Of a stretch of DNA of 64,000 bases, positions 44,172-53,188 are shown one piece after another. The position numbers and the translations under genes are program-made. This stretch comes from JAAXHF01 sp965242605 (GTDB taxonomy: Bacteria > Desulfobacterota > Binatia > Bin18): the NCBI GenBank assembly GCA_965242605.1, contig CBDESS010000001.1, positions 930,001 through 994,000 of the forward strand, written 5' to 3'. Under the pieces are notes generated by a model that saw nothing but the letters and a program-made list of their open reading frames with translations, had not been told where the DNA came from and searched no databases. How positions within the stretch are numbered: the first letter of the stretch is position 1; every line of letters starts with the position of its first letter.

Positions 44172-44226
44172 CAAAGTGGACGAGGCTATCCTTGTGACCC
44201 CTAGATAGTCATCATCGCCCACTTTG
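44172..44226. repeat. Palindromic element upstream of the ferredoxin fusion gene
   Basis: caaagtggacga (44172-44183) pairs with tcgcccactttg (44215-44226), 11 of 12 positions, around a 31-nt loop. It lies in the 201-nt gap between comEA and the ferredoxin gene, so it may affect expression of either. Confidence 0.55.
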
Positions 44227-44285
44227 TTGACCGTTTCCGGCAAAACCGGTACGAAATGAGCATACGTCTTGATGAAGGAGACCGT

Positions 44286-45632
44286 ATGGCGACACTGATC
44301 ACAAGCGACTGCATTAACTGCGGAGCCTGCGAGCCCGAGTGTCCTAACACCGCCATCTACCAGGGCGGCGTGGAATGGGAACTCGGGGACACGACATCCC
44401 CAGCCATCTCTGAAGATATCTTCTATATCGTACCCCAGAAATGCACAGAATGTGTGGGGTTTTACGAGCAAGAAGCCTGCGCGGCCGTCTGTCCGGTTGA
44501 TTGCTGCGTCCCTGACCCGGACATTCCAGAGCCCGAAGACGCTCTCATTGCGCGCGCCAAAGAACTGCACCCGGACCAGAGCTTTGAGGGTGATTTTCCG
44601 TCCCGTTTCAAGGCTGGCGGAGCCGAAGCGCCGGCCGCGGCTCCTGCCGAAGCTCCCGCCCCACAGACCAACGGGGCGGCAGAACCGGCCGCGGCCCCAG
44701 CCGCGGCCGCCCCAAAGCCGGCGGCTACTCTGGCCCCCAAAGCCCCAGCCCCGAAAAAAGAGGTCCGCGAGAAACTCTTTCCCGGCGAGCTGGCCGAGAG
44801 CTATGAAGCCGCCCTGACACGCATCGCACCGGCCCGCGCTCCGCTTGGATTCGGCTCGGTGGTGGCTCTTCTGCAACCGCTGTTGGGTGCGCTGCCCGCT
44901 TCAACCAAAAGTTCCCTGGAAGAAACGCTTGATGACCCGCGCTATTTTAGCGCTGCCTCGTCTACGGGCATGAATGTTCTGCTCAATATGGTTCTGTATC
45001 CAGCTGTGTGTCTGGCCGTCTATGCCGCGATGGGCGGCGAGCTGTTCAGCCAACAGGCCAACACGAGTATTTTTATCGGTCTGCTGCTCGCCTCGGGCGA
45101 GACCGCAGTCCGCCTGCGTGAGACCTTGTTCCAAGGCGCGCCAAGCGATGAGGCCAGGTTCCGCGGCGCTCCATACGGCTTGGCCCTCGCTCCCCTGGCC
45201 GCCCCGTTTCTTGGTATACGGTCCAAACATTCGCAAGAGCAGGGCGCTATTCCGGTCGAGGGCTACTACAGCGGCGAGTTTGACGAAAAGACAGAACGCT
45301 CACGCCGCTACGGCGAGGCCTATAGCGTTGAAGAAGAGAGCAACGCCTACCTGTTGCGCCTGGAGTTTCCGCGCCGCGTGCCGGTCTCTGCCCGCAAGCG
45401 AGAGCTGGATATTGGCGATGAAATGCCCGACTATGAGTACGAACTGTCGCTACAGGGAGATCAGTTTCTGGTCAAGGGCAACATGACCGACCCCGATATC
45501 CGCAAATTGGCGGCCGTCTCACCCGCTTTTCCACCCGATTTTACCAAGCGGATCCCGTTTGATCGTCCAATCGCAAGTTTTAGACACCGCTACCGGGACA
45601 AGACCCTCGAGGTGATTCTGTTTCAACGCTAG
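44286..45632 (+). CDS. 2[4Fe-4S] ferredoxin fused to a membrane-like region and an HSP20-like tail
   Basis: 448 aa, ATG after aaggag. Residues 6-75 form a bacterial-type double-cluster ferredoxin: CINCGACEPECPNTAIY and CTECVGFYEQEACAAVCPVDCCVPDP. An Ala/Pro-rich linker (residues ~105-165) follows, then a hydrophobic stretch around 235-290 (MNVLLNMVLYPAVCLAVYAAMG). The last ~100 residues (NAYLLRLEFPRRVPVSARKRELDIGDEM, YELSLQGDQFLVKGNM) look like an alpha-crystallin/ArsA-HSP20-like beta domain. The combination is unusual; it may carry electrons in a membrane-attached complex. Role unknown. Confidence 0.7.
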   Translation: MATLITSDCINCGACEPECPNTAIYQGGVEWELGDTTSPAISEDIFYIVPQKCTECVGFYEQEACAAVCPVDCCVPDPDIPEPEDALIARAKELHPDQSFEGDFPSRFKAGGAEAPAAAPAEAPAPQTNGAAEPAAAPAAAAPKPAATLAPKAPAPKKEVREKLFPGELAESYEAALTRIAPARAPLGFGSVVALLQPLLGALPASTKSSLEETLDDPRYFSAASSTGMNVLLNMVLYPAVCLAVYAAMGGELFSQQANTSIFIGLLLASGETAVRLRETLFQGAPSDEARFRGAPYGLALAPLAAPFLGIRSKHSQEQGAIPVEGYYSGEFDEKTERSRRYGEAYSVEEESNAYLLRLEFPRRVPVSARKRELDIGDEMPDYEYELSLQGDQFLVKGNMTDPDIRKLAAVSPAFPPDFTKRIPFDRPIASFRHRYRDKTLEVILFQR

Positions 45633-45643
45633 CGGAGCGCAGG

Positions 45644-46129
45644 GTGAAGACCACCAAGGATACGGCTCCGCTCCAAACGGGCGAGGCGATATCGCTCCGC
45701 CCCTGCACCGAGGCAGACCTGCCGGCGATCCTCAGTATCGAACGCGCCAGCTATCCGACCGCTTGGCCGCACGCCGCTTTTGTCCACGAACTCCACAATC
45801 AGCACGGGCGTTTTGTGGTGGCCGAACACCAGGGCCGTATTGTCGGCTATGTGTGTAGCTGGCTGATTATTGACGAGGTCCATATCCTCAACATTGCCGT
45901 CCAGCCCGGCTGTCGACGACGCGGGATTGGCCAGGTGCTGCTGTGCCAGACCCTGGCCCACGCCCGGCAGGCGGGATCCCGCAGGGCCAGTCTCGAGGTC
46001 CGCCGCAGCAACCGGGCGGCGATTGGGGTATACCAGAAATCTGGCTTTGAGACGGTCGGCGTGCGGCACAAGTATTACGCCGACGGCGAAGATGGGCTGC
46101 TGATGGTGTGTGCGCTTGATCACATCTGA
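45644..46129 (+). CDS. rimI: GNAT N-acetyltransferase, RimI-like
   Basis: 161 aa, GTG start 12 nt after the ferredoxin gene. GNAT fold: RPCTEADLPAILSIERASYPTAWP, VVAEHQGRIVGYVCSWLIIDEVHILNIAVQPGCRRRGIGQVLL (acetyl-CoA loop RRRGIG), then EVRRSNRAAIGVYQKSGFETVGVRHKYYADGEDGLLM, the RimI signature. Likely acetylates the N-terminus of ribosomal protein bS18 or similar. Confidence 0.85.
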   Translation: MKTTKDTAPLQTGEAISLRPCTEADLPAILSIERASYPTAWPHAAFVHELHNQHGRFVVAEHQGRIVGYVCSWLIIDEVHILNIAVQPGCRRRGIGQVLLCQTLAHARQAGSRRASLEVRRSNRAAIGVYQKSGFETVGVRHKYYADGEDGLLMVCALDHI

Positions 46130-46197
46130 GAGCAGCGTCCCCTTTGTCAGCCAAACAGGCATTGATAAAGAAAGACAAACCCCGTAAGCAGAACAGC

Positions 46198-49100
46198 ATG
46201 CCCCAACGGCGCGTGTTTGTGACGGATGCGTTCAGCGTTTTGCAAGACGCCTGTATCGCCGCAGTCCAAACTGTCCAGACGGCCCAGCCCCTCATCCCTC
46301 TGACTATCCTTGTGCCCCACGATTCCCTGGCCGACCACCTGCGCCAGGCCATTGCCCGGGCTGGACGTGGCCATGTGGGGGTGCGGTTTTTTCGCCTGAT
46401 TGATTTTGCCCATGAGTGCGCCGAAGACCGCTTGGACCGCCAGGGATGGCAACCCCTGCCGCGGCTGGCCGCTCCGTTGATCATCAAAAATCTGCTCGCT
46501 CAGCTCGGTCCTGAGCACCTGTTTGGCGGTCTGGCCGACCAGCCCAGCTTTCCCGCCAGCGTGTTGGAAACCCTGGCCAATTGTAAACACGCCGGTATCA
46601 CCGCCGACGGTTTGCACTCCTTTGTGACTCGGGCGGGACTGACCGGCACCTACCGGAAAAAAATTGCAAGTATTGCCAGGCTGTACGAGCAGTACCAGCG
46701 GTTTCTCGCCGACCGGCGGCTGTACGATGAGCAGGACCTGCTGGAACAGGCCGCCCTTGAGATCGAAGCGCTGCAAAGACGAGAGGAAGACAGGACGATG
46801 CGTCTTTCAGGTGCCCTGTTTGTGTACGGGTTTTATGACTTCAGCCCGCTCCAGCGGCACCTGATTGCGGCCGCCCTGCAAGACCGCGACGGCTTGGTTT
46901 TCTTTCCCTGGCGGGCGGGCAACGCGTATGCCCATGCTGCGCCGACGCTGAGTTGGCTGCGGAGCTTGGGGCTCACCTACACCCCTCTCGCCCGCTCGGC
47001 AGGGTCTGGGCTGTCTCAACTCCACCGCTCCCTTTTTGAACAAGCGCCGCCCCAGATCACACCAGACAGCGTTGATGACCGCCCCCATGAAGATATCTCT
47101 TCGGCCGGCACCGTCCACGTTCGCTGCCTGGCGGCACCGAGTTACAGCCGCGAGGCGCGTGAGATCAGTCGGACGGTGCTGTCTCTTGTCCGCGACCACA
47201 GACTCCGTTTTTCTGAAATTGGAGTCGTTCTGCGCGACCCGGCCCGCTACGGTCCGTTGCTGACCGAAACCTTCGAGAACCTGGGCATCCCAAGCTGGCG
47301 GTCCGGCGGTCAGCCACTGCTCCACACCTCGGCCGGTCAAGCCCTGCATCTACTGTGTCGTATGCTGGTCGAAGACTACGCGCCTGACCGGGTGTTTGAG
47401 TTTCTGACCGTCAGCCAACCGTTCTACGCCACCCTGTTGCCGGACGCTTTGGTTCAGCACGCCCGGCCCGACCGCTGGCAAGCCTTGGTCCGGCAGGCAG
47501 GTATTGTCAGCGGCAGCCAAGAGTGGCAACGCGGTCTGGCCCGGCTTGAAAGCGCGTACCAGGCCGAGGAAGACTCAGAGCAGGCCGCGGCCGTTCTGCC
47601 CGTTTTACAAGCGTGTACGGCCTTTATACGCAGGTTGTTCAACGCCGCCGAGCCGCCGTTGAGCCGGCCCAGCTGGCAAGCCTGGGCAGACTACAGCCTG
47701 CGGCTATACCGCACCTATAGCAGCCCGACGGTGTATACCAACCATGTCGAAGAACTGCTGCTGGAGTTGGCCCAGCTTGACCTCACCGATTTGTCCGCCC
47801 CAAGCCTTGAAGACTGGGCGATGGCCGTCAGCCAGGCCCTGGCCACACAGACGAATCGCCCTTCCCCCACCTGTCAGACCGACGGCGTTTTCATCGGTGA
47901 CCTGTCCGCCGCTCGTGGCGTCCGTTTTCGAGCCGTCATTCTTCCCGGCATGGTTGAGGGGGGCTTCCCGCGCAGCGTTCGACAAGACCCGCTGCTGCTC
48001 GACGCCGAACGCCAACACCTGGCCGAGACGCTCGGCTGTGAGCTTGCCGGGCACGGTCAGCGTACCGAGGAAGAATGTCTGCTGTTCTGTCTGGCTATCC
48101 AGAGTGCGGCCGAACACCTCATCCTGAGCTATCCCAGCCACGACCAGGCGAGCGGCCGTCCTCATCTGCCATCCTGGTATCTGTTGCGCGTCCTTGAGGC
48201 CCTGCGGGGCCAAGTTCAGACCTTTGCCGACCTGGAAGCCTGGAGTCAGCGCATCCCGCTGACTCCAGTGTACGCCGGGCCTGCCGAGCAGGCCCAAGAT
48301 GCTCTTGAATTCCACCTGGCGACGGTCGAAGAGGCACTGGCCAGCGACGATAGGAGTGTCCTGGGCTATCTCCCGCTCGCCTCCCCCGCCTTTTCCTACG
48401 CCCAGCAGGCGATCGGCCAACGCCTGGACAGTCCACGCCTCACCGCCTTTGACGGCGTGCTTGAAGCTCCTGAGGCCAAGCACAGGCTGCACCAACAGCT
48501 GTTTCCCTCCGGGGTTTGCGTCTCACCGGGTGCTCTCGAAACCTACGCCCGATGTCCCTTTCACTATTTCCTCAGTCAGGTGCTGGGTCTGACCCCAGTG
48601 GACGCTGCTGAGGATATAGTGGCCCTCAGCCCCCGCCGGCGGGGGCTGCTGCTGCACGCTATTGTGTACGACTTTTTCTCCCAGCTGAGGGCGGTCGGTC
48701 AACTGCCTTTGCACGGCCAAGACCCTCAGCTTTTGGTCCAGCGGCTGATGCACATTGCCGACCGACACTTTACCCATTTTGCCGAAATTCAACCCACCGG
48801 CTTGCCCCTGATATGGGAGCTTGAACAGGAACAGTTGCGTGAACGCTTGATTCGCCTGGTCCATCAGGAGGCGGCGGACGAATCAGAGTTTGTGCCCCAC
48901 GCTTTTGAGGTCGCCTTTGGTTCAGCGAAGCCGAAGCGCTCTCACCCGCCGCCAAGAGCAAGACCCTCCTCGTCTTATCCTCTTGAGCAGCATGGTGAGA
49001 CGATGAGCAGTGAGGACGATGCGTCTTTACGCGACCCGCAGTTTTTCCCCGACCGACCGGTCAGCTTCAGCCTTGAAGACGGGGAGGCTATTCGCTTACG

Positions 49101-49587
49101 CGGCAGGATTGATCGGATCGACGTGTCTTTGCGGTCAAAAGCCCGGATTATTGACTATAAAACCGGCCAAGCGCCACGCGGTCGGCCGCAGGCAAGCGTG
49201 ACAACACAAGGGACCACACAGACATCACGCTTGCCTGGGTTTGCCGGAGGAACCGCTCTGCAACTCCCGCTGTATCTGTTTGCGGCCCGCAGCCTGCGGC
49301 CCGACTTGGCGTGGGAATCGGCCAGCTATGTCGGGCTCGGCCAGCCTGTCCCCGCCACTGCTCCGATGTTTAACAAAGACACTTGGCCGGAGTCAGTCCG
49401 CGCCCTGCGGTCTATCCTCACCACTCTGCTCAAGGGAATACGGTCCGGCTCCTTTTTTCCGTACCCCGCCACCTGCTACCCGTGCCCTTTTCCTGAGGTC
49501 TGCGGCAGCCAAGTCGGCAAACGGATGCGACACAAACGCCACGACCCGCGTTGGGCCGTCCTGCACCGGCTCCACACAATCGACTGA
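46198..49587 (+). CDS. addB: AddB-like ATP-dependent nuclease subunit with in-frame repeat insertions
   Basis: It forms the AddAB helicase-nuclease with the following gene for double-strand break repair. About 1130 aa from ATG 46198; TTG 46144 would add 18 residues. The N-terminal region is a degenerate UvrD-like fold; the C-terminal nuclease carries LRGRIDRIDV and IIDYKTGQ, and a probable Fe-S cluster from one Cys in ALETYARCPFHYF and three in CYPCPFPEVCG, the AddB arrangement. Three palindromic or related segments are read in frame: 46775-46807, 48928-49028 and 49189-49237. The end of this gene lies 11 nt before addA. Confidence 0.85.
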   Translation: MPQRRVFVTDAFSVLQDACIAAVQTVQTAQPLIPLTILVPHDSLADHLRQAIARAGRGHVGVRFFRLIDFAHECAEDRLDRQGWQPLPRLAAPLIIKNLLAQLGPEHLFGGLADQPSFPASVLETLANCKHAGITADGLHSFVTRAGLTGTYRKKIASIARLYEQYQRFLADRRLYDEQDLLEQAALEIEALQRREEDRTMRLSGALFVYGFYDFSPLQRHLIAAALQDRDGLVFFPWRAGNAYAHAAPTLSWLRSLGLTYTPLARSAGSGLSQLHRSLFEQAPPQITPDSVDDRPHEDISSAGTVHVRCLAAPSYSREAREISRTVLSLVRDHRLRFSEIGVVLRDPARYGPLLTETFENLGIPSWRSGGQPLLHTSAGQALHLLCRMLVEDYAPDRVFEFLTVSQPFYATLLPDALVQHARPDRWQALVRQAGIVSGSQEWQRGLARLESAYQAEEDSEQAAAVLPVLQACTAFIRRLFNAAEPPLSRPSWQAWADYSLRLYRTYSSPTVYTNHVEELLLELAQLDLTDLSAPSLEDWAMAVSQALATQTNRPSPTCQTDGVFIGDLSAARGVRFRAVILPGMVEGGFPRSVRQDPLLLDAERQHLAETLGCELAGHGQRTEEECLLFCLAIQSAAEHLILSYPSHDQASGRPHLPSWYLLRVLEALRGQVQTFADLEAWSQRIPLTPVYAGPAEQAQDALEFHLATVEEALASDDRSVLGYLPLASPAFSYAQQAIGQRLDSPRLTAFDGVLEAPEAKHRLHQQLFPSGVCVSPGALETYARCPFHYFLSQVLGLTPVDAAEDIVALSPRRRGLLLHAIVYDFFSQLRAVGQLPLHGQDPQLLVQRLMHIADRHFTHFAEIQPTGLPLIWELEQEQLRERLIRLVHQEAADESEFVPHAFEVAFGSAKPKRSHPPPRARPSSSYPLEQHGETMSSEDDASLRDPQFFPDRPVSFSLEDGEAIRLRGRIDRIDVSLRSKARIIDYKTGQAPRGRPQASVTTQGTTQTSRLPGFAGGTALQLPLYLFAARSLRPDLAWESASYVGLGQPVPATAPMFNKDTWPESVRALRSILTTLLKGIRSGSFFPYPATCYPCPFPEVCGSQVGKRMRHKRHDPRWAVLHRLHTID
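46775..46807. repeat. Palindromic element in addB, first copy (7-19-7)
   Basis: aaagacg (46775-46781) and cgtcttt (46801-46807) flank a 19-nt loop (agaggaagacaggacgatg). The gene reads through it as RREEDRTMRLS. The loop is nearly repeated in the ArgA-like gene (53755-53775) and in the tail shared by 48928-49028 and 50094-50197. Confidence 0.6.
48928..49028 (+). repeat. ~100-bp in-frame repeat in addB, paired with one in addA
   Basis: Starts aagccgaagcgctctcac and ends gtgaggacgatgcgtcttt, aligning end to end with 50094-50197 (101 versus 104 nt) with substitutions. Both lie in non-conserved stretches of their genes and are read in the same frame, giving KPKRSHPPPRARPS and KPKRPHRSPRARHY, then SEDDAS. 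It contains an aagac...gtctt stem. Confidence 0.7.
49189..49237. repeat. Palindromic element in addB (13-23-13)
   Basis: caggcaagcgtga (49189-49201) and tcacgcttgcctg (49225-49237) are exact reverse complements around a 23-nt loop; 49 nt in total. It follows directly after the IIDYKTGQAPRGRP nuclease motif and is translated as QASVTTQGTTQTSRLPG. Confidence 0.85.
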
Positions 49588-49598
49588 CAAAGGCATTC

Positions 49599-52500
49599 AT
49601 GATCAACGACAGAGACCACAAGGGCATCACGAACGCCTTTGACGCTCAGCCGCGCCAGCGGGCGGCGAGTGAACTTGACACCAGCTTCCTGGTAGAAGCC
49701 GGGGCCGGCACGGGCAAGACGCGTGTCCTGCTCCAGCGCCTGCTCACGGTGATTCGGACCGGTCAGAGCCGCCTGGAGCGGATAGCCGCCATCACCTTCA
49801 CCGAAAAGGCGGCGAACGAACTCCGTAGTCGGCTGCGGACCGAGATTGACATCGCCCTGAACACACCGCTCAGCCAGGACGAGCAGCACAATCTGAGCAC
49901 GGCTCGTCGCCAGCTTGAACGGGCCCCAATTCTGACCATACACGCTTTTTGCGCTCTATTACTCCGTGAGCGGCCCCTGGAGGCGCGGGTCGATCCGAAT
50001 TTCAGCGTCCTGGACGGGGTTGGCAGACGGGTCGTCCAGGATCAAACCTGGCGCGCCTGGCTGGCCCAAGAGATGGGGTCGAGCCCGGACAGAAAGCCGA
50101 AGCGCCCTCACCGCTCGCCAAGAGCAAGACACTACCCATTGTCTTCACATTCTGCTCAAGAGGACGAGACGAGGAGGAGTGAGGACGATGCGTCTTTCCT
50201 GAAAACAGCCCTCCGGGCCGGTCTGAGCCTGACCCATCTGCGGGCCTTGCGTGACTTTGTTGTTGAGCAGCGTGACTGCTTGGCCCTTCTGCCCAAGCCG
50301 GTGACCTTCCCCCTGGCCCGATTCCGGCACAGTTTTCGGCAGTCCATCGGGCATTTGTCTCAACTCCGGTCTGCCTGCACCGAGCCGAGCGACCGGGCCT
50401 TTATGCGGACGGTGGACCTCATCCGGCACATGCCAGACCACGACGCCGACCCGCTTTGGGAGCGTCTGCTGTACAGCCGGCTGAATCTGCCAGAGCGGAT
50501 CGGCAATAAAACCCACTGGCAGCCGGCCCATCGTCTGGATGAGGTGCGGCGCTGTTTTGCCGAGTTGCGTGACGCCCATCGCAAGGCCCGTGCGGCCTGG
50601 ATGCACAACCACACGCTTGCGCTTGTCCGGTGGCTTGGCGGCTATCTGGCAGCGTATGACGACGCAAAACGCCAGCGGATGTCTCTCGATTTTACCGACC
50701 TGCTGCTGTACACTCGAGACCTGCTGGCCGACGATATGGAGGTACGCCGGTATTTTCAGCAAAAATTCGACTTTCTTCTGGTTGATGAGTTCCAGGATAC
50801 CGATCCCCTCCAAGCCGAAATTATCTTCTTTTTGGCCGAATACGCGCCTCGGGCTCACGACTGGAGCCATGTTGTCCTGAAACCCGGCAAGCTCTTTCTA
50901 GTTGGCGATCCACGCCAGTCTATTTACCGTTTTCGACGGGCCGATTTAGCCATCTATCAGCTCGTCCGGGCCACTCTCGAAAGCCAGGGAACGCTGCTGA
51001 GCCTGTCAAGCAATTTCCGGACCCGAGCGCCAATTCTGAGCTGGATTAACGAAACGTTCTCTCGCGTGTTTGCGCCCAACGCTGCTGAGGATGTTCCCGG
51101 CTATCGTCCCCTGCTGCCAACCCGCCACGAAGAACAGGAAGAACCCGGCCCGGACACGCGCCAGACCCCCCAAGGACCGGCTGTCATCTCCGTTCCAATT
51201 CCCCCAGCCCTGCTGCCGTCCCAGCCGGGCCGTGAAGACCTGCGTCGGGCAGAGGCCCAAGCCATGGCCGGCTTCCTCAAACACCGCCTCGGGGAGGGAG
51301 ACCAGGCGTTTGGCTATGGGGACATTGCCGTACTGTTCCGTACCTATCGAGCCATGGATGCCTACGAGGAAGCCTTCCAGAGTACCGCTATCCCGTATCA
51401 GATTCTCGGCGGGCGGCGGTATATGACTCGGGACGAAGTTGAGGAGCTCCGCGTGCTGCTGCGCGCCATCGACAGTCCGGCTGACAGCAACGCTCTGGTG
51501 GCAAGCTTACGGGCGTCCCTGTTCGGCTTTTCAGACGAGGCGCTCTTGCACTTCGCCGCCGCCGGGGGAGTCTTTGACTACACCTGCGAGCTGCCGGCTG
51601 GACTGCCCGACACGGACCGCTTTGGGGCGGCTTTTGCGCTGCTACGCGATCTGCATGTCCGCTCCCGGCAGTGGAGCCCATCAACATTGCTGTACGATAT
51701 CTGTCAGACCCATCTCGTGCCCCTGTTTGCGCTCCGCCCCCAGGGGAGCCAGCGGACGGCAAACTTGCTCAAACTGATTGAGCTTGCCCAGAGCCTGGCC
51801 GACCAGGGCGTCCGCAGCTTGAGCGCCTTCAACCGCTTTCTTGCCCACCACCAGCGGGCGACCGAGGAAGGTGAGGCAGCGGTCGCCGAAGAGCACGCCC
51901 CGGTCGTTCGCTTCTTGACGATTCACAAGGCCAAGGGCCTTGAGTTTCCGTCCGTGATTCTTGCCGATGCAATCCTCGCCCCGGGCCGCCCAAGCCGAAC
52001 CGGCTTGATCGAACGCAGCCAAAAACCGTCGGCGTTCCGGGAGGAGGAAGGGGACCGACTTGTCCAGCCCCAGGGGCACCTCGAACTGCGGCTCGGTCCA
52101 CAGACCTTGGCCTGGCATACGCTCGGCTGGCAGGAGGCCGAGGAGCGTGAGGGAGCCCGCGAGGAGGCCGAGGAGCGACGCCTGTGGTATGTCGCCGCAA
52201 CACGGGCGCGCGACCGGCTCATTGTACCTCTGCTGCCCGAGTTGGAAAGCACCACCGGTCAGAGCCTGTGGCGGGTCTCCAATACCCGGCCCGCCGAGCC
52301 CCAGCCGCTCAACTCCCCAGACCCCCCACCGCTCCACGCCACAGACCGTCCAGCCGGAGGAGGGCCGCCGCCCCCCATTCTGCCCAATCAGTCCGCGTTT
52401 GAGCGCTACCAGGCCTGGCAGGCCGATCAACAGGCGGTCAGAGAACAGGGCAGACAGCCCTGGAGCGTGTATACTGCCGACCACCTCATCGAGACGAGAT

Positions 52501-53126
52501 CATCGCTCACCTTGAGCGTCGAGTCTCTCGTACAGCCTACCCAAGACCCTGAGCTCAGCCGCGTCGTGCGTATGGCGCTGAAGCAGAGCACCAAAACGAG
52601 CCGCCGCCCAAATGATGACAGAGGGAAGCGTGAAAACAAAAGAGATCAAAAGGAGCTCACGCTTCCCCGTGCTGTCAGCGCCGCCGCACCCCTGCAAGGC
52701 GTAGTCCATAATGTCCTGACCAGCCCGCTCCTGAGCAGAGCCCGCGCCGCCCAGGAATGTTTTGCCGACCTGCCCTTCAGCTTGCACTACCAAGCACCGC
52801 CCCACACGGCAATAGTCCTGAACGGCGTGATTGACCTGGCTTTTGTTGAAAACAAGGCATGGGTCATTATTGACCTGAAAACGGACGCTCTTACGGACGG
52901 CCAAGCTGAACTTCAGGCCGCCCGCTACCGCTCTGGGCTATACAGGTATGCCCTTGCCCTTGAGCAGCTGACCGCCTATCCGGTAAAGGACTTGGTGATC
53001 CTGTTTGCCCATTCGGCCACAGAGGTGCATTTTGCCTGGGATGAGCGTGCCCGGGCTGACGTCCAAGCCCTGCTCGCCCGAACCAAAGATGAAGCGTCTT
53101 TCCCTTCCGGGAAGAAGACAAGCTGA
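49599..53126 (+). CDS. addA: AddA-like ATP-dependent helicase/nuclease subunit with in-frame repeat insertions
   Basis: 1175 aa from ATG 49599 (aaagg site). UvrD/AddA superfamily-1 helicase motifs in order: FLVEAGAGTGKTRVLLQRL (I), AAITFTEKAANELRSRL (Ia), ILTIHAFCALLLRERPLEA, LLVDEFQDTDPLQAEI (II), LVGDPRQSIYRFRRADL (III), LSSNFRTRAPIL, TIHKAKGLEFPSVIL (V), and WYVAATRARDRL (VI), then a C-terminal RecB-type nuclease with GVIDLAFVENKAWVIIDLKTDAL. Insertions read in frame: 50094-50197, 52623-52667 and 53085-53135 (including the stop). Confidence 0.9.
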   Translation: MINDRDHKGITNAFDAQPRQRAASELDTSFLVEAGAGTGKTRVLLQRLLTVIRTGQSRLERIAAITFTEKAANELRSRLRTEIDIALNTPLSQDEQHNLSTARRQLERAPILTIHAFCALLLRERPLEARVDPNFSVLDGVGRRVVQDQTWRAWLAQEMGSSPDRKPKRPHRSPRARHYPLSSHSAQEDETRRSEDDASFLKTALRAGLSLTHLRALRDFVVEQRDCLALLPKPVTFPLARFRHSFRQSIGHLSQLRSACTEPSDRAFMRTVDLIRHMPDHDADPLWERLLYSRLNLPERIGNKTHWQPAHRLDEVRRCFAELRDAHRKARAAWMHNHTLALVRWLGGYLAAYDDAKRQRMSLDFTDLLLYTRDLLADDMEVRRYFQQKFDFLLVDEFQDTDPLQAEIIFFLAEYAPRAHDWSHVVLKPGKLFLVGDPRQSIYRFRRADLAIYQLVRATLESQGTLLSLSSNFRTRAPILSWINETFSRVFAPNAAEDVPGYRPLLPTRHEEQEEPGPDTRQTPQGPAVISVPIPPALLPSQPGREDLRRAEAQAMAGFLKHRLGEGDQAFGYGDIAVLFRTYRAMDAYEEAFQSTAIPYQILGGRRYMTRDEVEELRVLLRAIDSPADSNALVASLRASLFGFSDEALLHFAAAGGVFDYTCELPAGLPDTDRFGAAFALLRDLHVRSRQWSPSTLLYDICQTHLVPLFALRPQGSQRTANLLKLIELAQSLADQGVRSLSAFNRFLAHHQRATEEGEAAVAEEHAPVVRFLTIHKAKGLEFPSVILADAILAPGRPSRTGLIERSQKPSAFREEEGDRLVQPQGHLELRLGPQTLAWHTLGWQEAEEREGAREEAEERRLWYVAATRARDRLIVPLLPELESTTGQSLWRVSNTRPAEPQPLNSPDPPPLHATDRPAGGGPPPPILPNQSAFERYQAWQADQQAVREQGRQPWSVYTADHLIETRSSLTLSVESLVQPTQDPELSRVVRMALKQSTKTSRRPNDDRGKRENKRDQKELTLPRAVSAAAPLQGVVHNVLTSPLLSRARAAQECFADLPFSLHYQAPPHTAIVLNGVIDLAFVENKAWVIIDLKTDALTDGQAELQAARYRSGLYRYALALEQLTAYPVKDLVILFAHSATEVHFAWDERARADVQALLARTKDEASFPSGKKTS
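50094..50197 (+). repeat. ~100-bp in-frame repeat in addA, partner of 48928-49028
   Basis: See 48928-49028. This copy has an aagaca...tgtctt stem (about 50126-50145) and ends in the shared gtgaggacgatgcgtcttt. It sits after WLAQEMGSSPD, in a stretch with no helicase motif. Confidence 0.7.
52623..52667. repeat. Palindromic element in addA (11-23-11)
   Basis: gggaagcgtga (52623-52633) and tcacgcttccc (52657-52667) are exact reverse complements with a 23-nt loop. Read in frame as RGKRENKRDQKELTLP, between the helicase body and the nuclease domain. Arms share the aagcgtga core with 49189. Confidence 0.8.
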
Positions 53127-53135
53127 TTCATCTTT
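53085..53135. repeat. Palindromic element over the addA stop codon
   Basis: aaagatgaa (53085-53093) and ttcatcttt (53127-53135) pair across a 33-nt interior that itself contains a cttcc-gggaag stem. The addA stop (53124-53126) lies inside. It may serve both as the last codons and as a downstream structure. Confidence 0.5.
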
Positions 53136-53188
53136 ACACCAAGGCGAATATCCACCTGATCGGGAAGAGCGCATCTCTCTTTTCAGAC

